NCBI GenBank assembly: GCA_026874595.1
Contig: CM049315.1
Coordinates: 15,568,164 to 15,632,163 of the forward strand
Direction of reading: 5' to 3'
From: Sipunculus nudus
Lineage: Eukaryota > Annelida > Sipuncula > Golfingiida > Sipunculidae
DNA: 64,000 nucleotides
The position numbers and the translations under genes are program-made. How positions within the stretch are numbered: position 1 is the first letter of the stretch; every line of letters starts with the position of its first letter. The notes under the pieces were generated by a model that saw only the letters and a program-made list of their open reading frames with translations, made no database searches and was not told the origin of the DNA. Shown one piece after another: positions 61,707-64,000 of the stretch.

Positions 61707-62094
61707 AACTTTCATTTTCTCATGCCGACATCGTCACCGATATCGATATCTATCAAAACAAGTAGCGGCCATCCCCACAATTCTCAACTTAGAGAGGTTC
61801 GTTTTGAATAGGAACGACCTGTGCAGAAGGGTGCCTACGGAGTCATCTTTGTACGTTGATATATCGCAGTGCACCAAGCCGAGAATTTATGAGCCAATAT
61901 CTGGTGTAAAAATGTTATGTCTATAACAAGTGAGAAAATGGATTTAAGCATTTGCCTTTTTTTTGCGCTACTTAACGTATTAGGACAAAAAGCTGTTCTA
62001 CTCCTGGGTTAACTTGGTATAGAAATCTCATAGGCCCTACACGCTGTGCGATTTATAAGAAAACACACGTTCGTGACATCAAATTTTAATTTTT
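61707..62094. other. Intergenic
   Basis: Remainder of the chance frame noted at the tRNA relic; nothing else is seen. Confidence 0.4.
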
Positions 62095-63510
62095 AGGGCC
62101 CCGCTTGACAAGCGGTGCCTATAGTGATCACCGTGTCAGACCGTCTTTCCGTCATTGACACTTTCTTTCGCGCACGATATCTCTACAACAACATATTGCA
62201 GCTTTCCCAAATTCACAGGGATGATTAGCACCTATGAGGGGTCCATACTTATCAAATTACAGACATGTCGGAATTACAATATGGCCGGATCGCCAAAGCC
62301 AAATCGCTGATTTTCTTTCGCGCGCGATAATTCAACAACAACATACTGCAGCTTTCCCAAATTCACAGGGATGATTAGCACCTATGAGGGGTCCATACTT
62401 ATCAAATTACAGACATGTCGGAATTACAATATGGCCGGATCGCCAAAGCCAAATCGCTGATTTTCTTTCGCGCGCGTAAAATCAACAACAACATACTGCA
62501 GCTTTCCCAAATTCACAGGGATGATTAGCACCTATGAGGGGTCCATACTTATCAAATTACAGACATGTCGGAATTACAATATGGCCGGATCGCCAAAGCC
62601 AAATCGCTGATTTTCTTTCGCGCGCGATAATTCAACAACAACATACTGCAGCTTTCCCAAATTCACAGGGATGATTAGCACCTATGAGGGGTCCATACTT
62701 ATCAAATTACAGACATGTCGGAATTACAATATGGCCGGATCGCCAAAGCCAAATCGCTGATTTTCTTTCGCGCGCGATAATTCAACAACAACATACTGCA
62801 GCTTTCCCAAATTCACAGGGATGATTGGTACACATGAGGGCTACAGACTTATTGAATACACACCTATTGGGATTCCAATATGGCTGCCACGGCCCATTTG
62901 CTGATTTTTCTTTCGCGCAGGATAACTCAAAAACAACATACTTCAGCTTTCCCAAATTCACAGGGATGACTGGTACAACATTAGGGCTACAGACCTATTG
63001 AATTACAGACCTGTCCGAATTCCAATATGGCCGCCACAGCCCCATTGCTATTTTTCTTTTGCGCTCGATAATTCAACAACATACTTCAGCTTTCCCAAAT
63101 TCACAGAGATGATTGGTACCTATAAGGGCTCCATCTCTATCGAATGGCAGAACTGTTGAAATTCCAATATGGCTGTTAGAGCACAATCGTTATTTTCTTT
63201 CGCACCTGGTATCTCAACAAAGAACATGCTTGATCTTTCTCAAATTCACAGGGATCATTAATGCCCATATAGGGGCTTCTCACCTATTGAAATACAGACT
63301 TGCTCAAAATCAAATATGGGCGACAGAGTACAATCGGTGATTTTCACATTATTTCAGACATATCTTCTTTAATATTATTTGAAGAAGTAGGATTTTTTCC
63401 CTCATGCATATGGATAAAAACCTAATTCTGTTTGTCATATTTTTCAACTTTAACCTAAACGTTTCACCCAAATGTAAACTAGTCCAGCACTACCAGAAAT
63501 GCGGGGCCCT
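62095..63510 (-). mobile_element. Helentron-like non-autonomous element Y, near-complete
   Basis: The ends are inverted: AGGGCCCCGC at 62095-62104 and GCGGGGCCCT at 63501-63510. Just inside the left end is a hairpin CCGCTTGACAAGCGG (62101-62115). Read on the minus strand, the hairpin lies near the 3' terminus, as in Helitron/Helentron elements, and the terminal repeats are asymmetric (one beside a hairpin, the other not). No target-site duplication is visible, again as expected for that class. The core is a tandem array of 150-bp units (62160-63345). The right flank (63346-63500) matches 25813-25975 in reverse. This combination of a tandem core, flanks and asymmetric ends resembles Helentron-associated elements such as bivalve pearl. 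No Rep/helicase ORF, so it is non-autonomous. Confidence 0.55.
62160..63345 (+). repeat. 150-bp tandem core of element Y
   Basis: Landmark ATGATTAGCA/ATGATTGGTA starts at 62221, 62371, 62521, 62671 and 62821, exactly 150 bp apart. The units between about 62190 and 62815 are almost identical; a rare change is GCGTAAAATCAAC for GCGATAATTCAAC near 62476. Units on the right (62820-63345) are well diverged, with indels. Each unit includes GCAGCTTTCCCAAATTCACA, AGACATGTCGGAATTACAAT and TTTTCTTTCGCGCGCG. Confidence 0.97.
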
Positions 63511-63678
63511 CTGAGGACCATTGTCAGACCACATCTAGTTGTGTTATATTATTCTAAAGTATAACAATTTCGGTGAACATTTCCTTTTGCTAATTATTGT
63601 TACATCTAACATTCATGCCTCTTCTTTTTGTGTAAGGTAGGCCTATCGTGAGGATATATACAGTATATTCCTGGTATA
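63511..63678. other. Intergenic
   Basis: I see no feature. Confidence 0.4.
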
Positions 63679-63800
63679 CAGGGGCGGATCCAAGATTTAG
63701 GAAAAGGGGGGTCAAACCAAGTAGAACTAATGACAATACCTTAAAAAAGGTCCCCAGGTCCGAAAAAGGGGGGTCCAGGCCGAAAAAATTGCTATGCAAA
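63679..63800 (+). mobile_element. Possible hAT-type element end
   Basis: Starts with ACAGGGGCGGATCCAAGATT, followed by AAAAGGGGGGTC repeated at about 63701 and 63763. CAGGGGCGGATCCA-type starts are typical of abundant hAT/MITE families in invertebrates. The other end is not found before the window closes, so the extent is uncertain. Confidence 0.35.
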
Positions 63801-63899
63801 CCTTTACAAAAGAAACTTGCGGCGGTTGAAAAAGCCCTCGCCTCCGCTTCTGGTATATATGGTTAAATGAGATAATTTATTTGAGCCCTCAGCTCGGAA

Positions 63900-63974
63900 G
63901 GAACGTGCCAGGATTCGAACCTGGAATCTTCTGATTCGTTGTCAGACGCGTCATCCATGGCGCCTTTCTGCTCC
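63900..63974 (-). tRNA. tRNA-Arg(ACG)-like, probably degenerate
   Basis: On the minus strand GGCGCCATGGATGACGCG forms the D-arm region. The anticodon arm TCTGA-CAACGAA-TCAGA has anticodon ACG, and the T-arm CCAGG-TTCGAAT-CCTGG is perfect, with an intact box B. The acceptor stem is imperfect: GGAGCAG against CACGTTCC pairs only at its outer part. A 10-nt near-duplication of the 5' end (GGAGCGGAAT then GGAGCAGAAA) lies just upstream, and using the outer copy would pair better but leave extra bases before the D-arm. It may be a pseudogene or the head of a SINE. ACG would be read as ICG after editing, decoding CGN arginine codons. Confidence 0.5.
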
Positions 63975-64000
63975 ATTCCGCTCCTCTGCAAACTTTAAAT

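Noticed and set aside
62160-63345. Repeat array as a multi-copy structural RNA (5S-like) cluster
   Set aside because: The 150-bp units lack box A/C-type internal promoter motifs that I could recognise, and the array sits between element ends.
63590-63866. Overlapping 69- and 72-codon ORFs with GADPRFRKRG-type sequence
   Set aside because: This is the translation of the CAGGGGCGGATCCAAG repeat start, a common artefact of that repeat rather than a gene.

Overview
This window looks like nuclear DNA of an invertebrate animal, most likely a mollusc and probably a bivalve. That placement is an inference from an AT-rich background, tRNA-derived SINEs, Helentron-like elements with a tandem-repeat core, dinucleotide microsatellites, and no operon structure. 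I found no protein-coding host gene I could name. Almost every open reading frame is short and lacks a recognisable domain. The recognisable coding sequence is decayed retrotransposon, and everything else interpretable is repeats, transposon remnants, a segmental duplication and two tRNA-Arg-like sequences.

Layout. 1-4.6 kb: mostly featureless, with a GC-rich possible exon at the extreme left. 4.6-20 kb: a SINE (4.56 kb), a complete 1.06-kb inverted-repeat element with a target-site duplication (5.4-6.5 kb), a 38-bp satellite array open in three reverse frames (8.7-9.95 kb), a solo LTR inserted in a (TA)n tract (11.1-11.9 kb), an array of repeats carrying GGTGGCGCCACC (13.2-14.4 kb), a second SINE (15 kb), a small hAT-like MITE, and a 341-bp tandem duplication overlapping a TA-flanked MITE (19.3-20.0 kb). 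20-37.5 kb: a decayed LINE with endonuclease and reverse transcriptase (23.1-25.8 kb) next to a Helentron-like 150-bp repeat array, then long stretches without supported features, and a second LINE fragment at 37 kb.

37.8-59.1 kb is the most structured part. It is a mosaic of reused modules: inverted arms of about 570 bp (37.8 and 43.8 kb), a 37-bp minisatellite at three loci, the GGTGGCGCCACC-type repeat in both orientations, and a direct tandem segmental duplication (copy A 44.65-51.45 kb, copy B 52.23-59.10 kb). Comparing the copies shows an 837-bp insertion flanked by a 9-bp duplication, several indels, a conserved RNA-like hairpin and a 210-bp block with no differences. The short spacer between the copies has promoter-like motifs.

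59.1-64 kb: a tandem repeat of about 315 bp, a partial tRNA-Arg relic, a 1.4-kb Helentron-like element with an exact 150-bp period, the start of another transposon-like repeat, and a tRNA-Arg(ACG)-like sequence at the right edge.

All comparisons were made by eye. Boundaries of diverged repeats are good to about 10-50 bp unless an exact junction is described.
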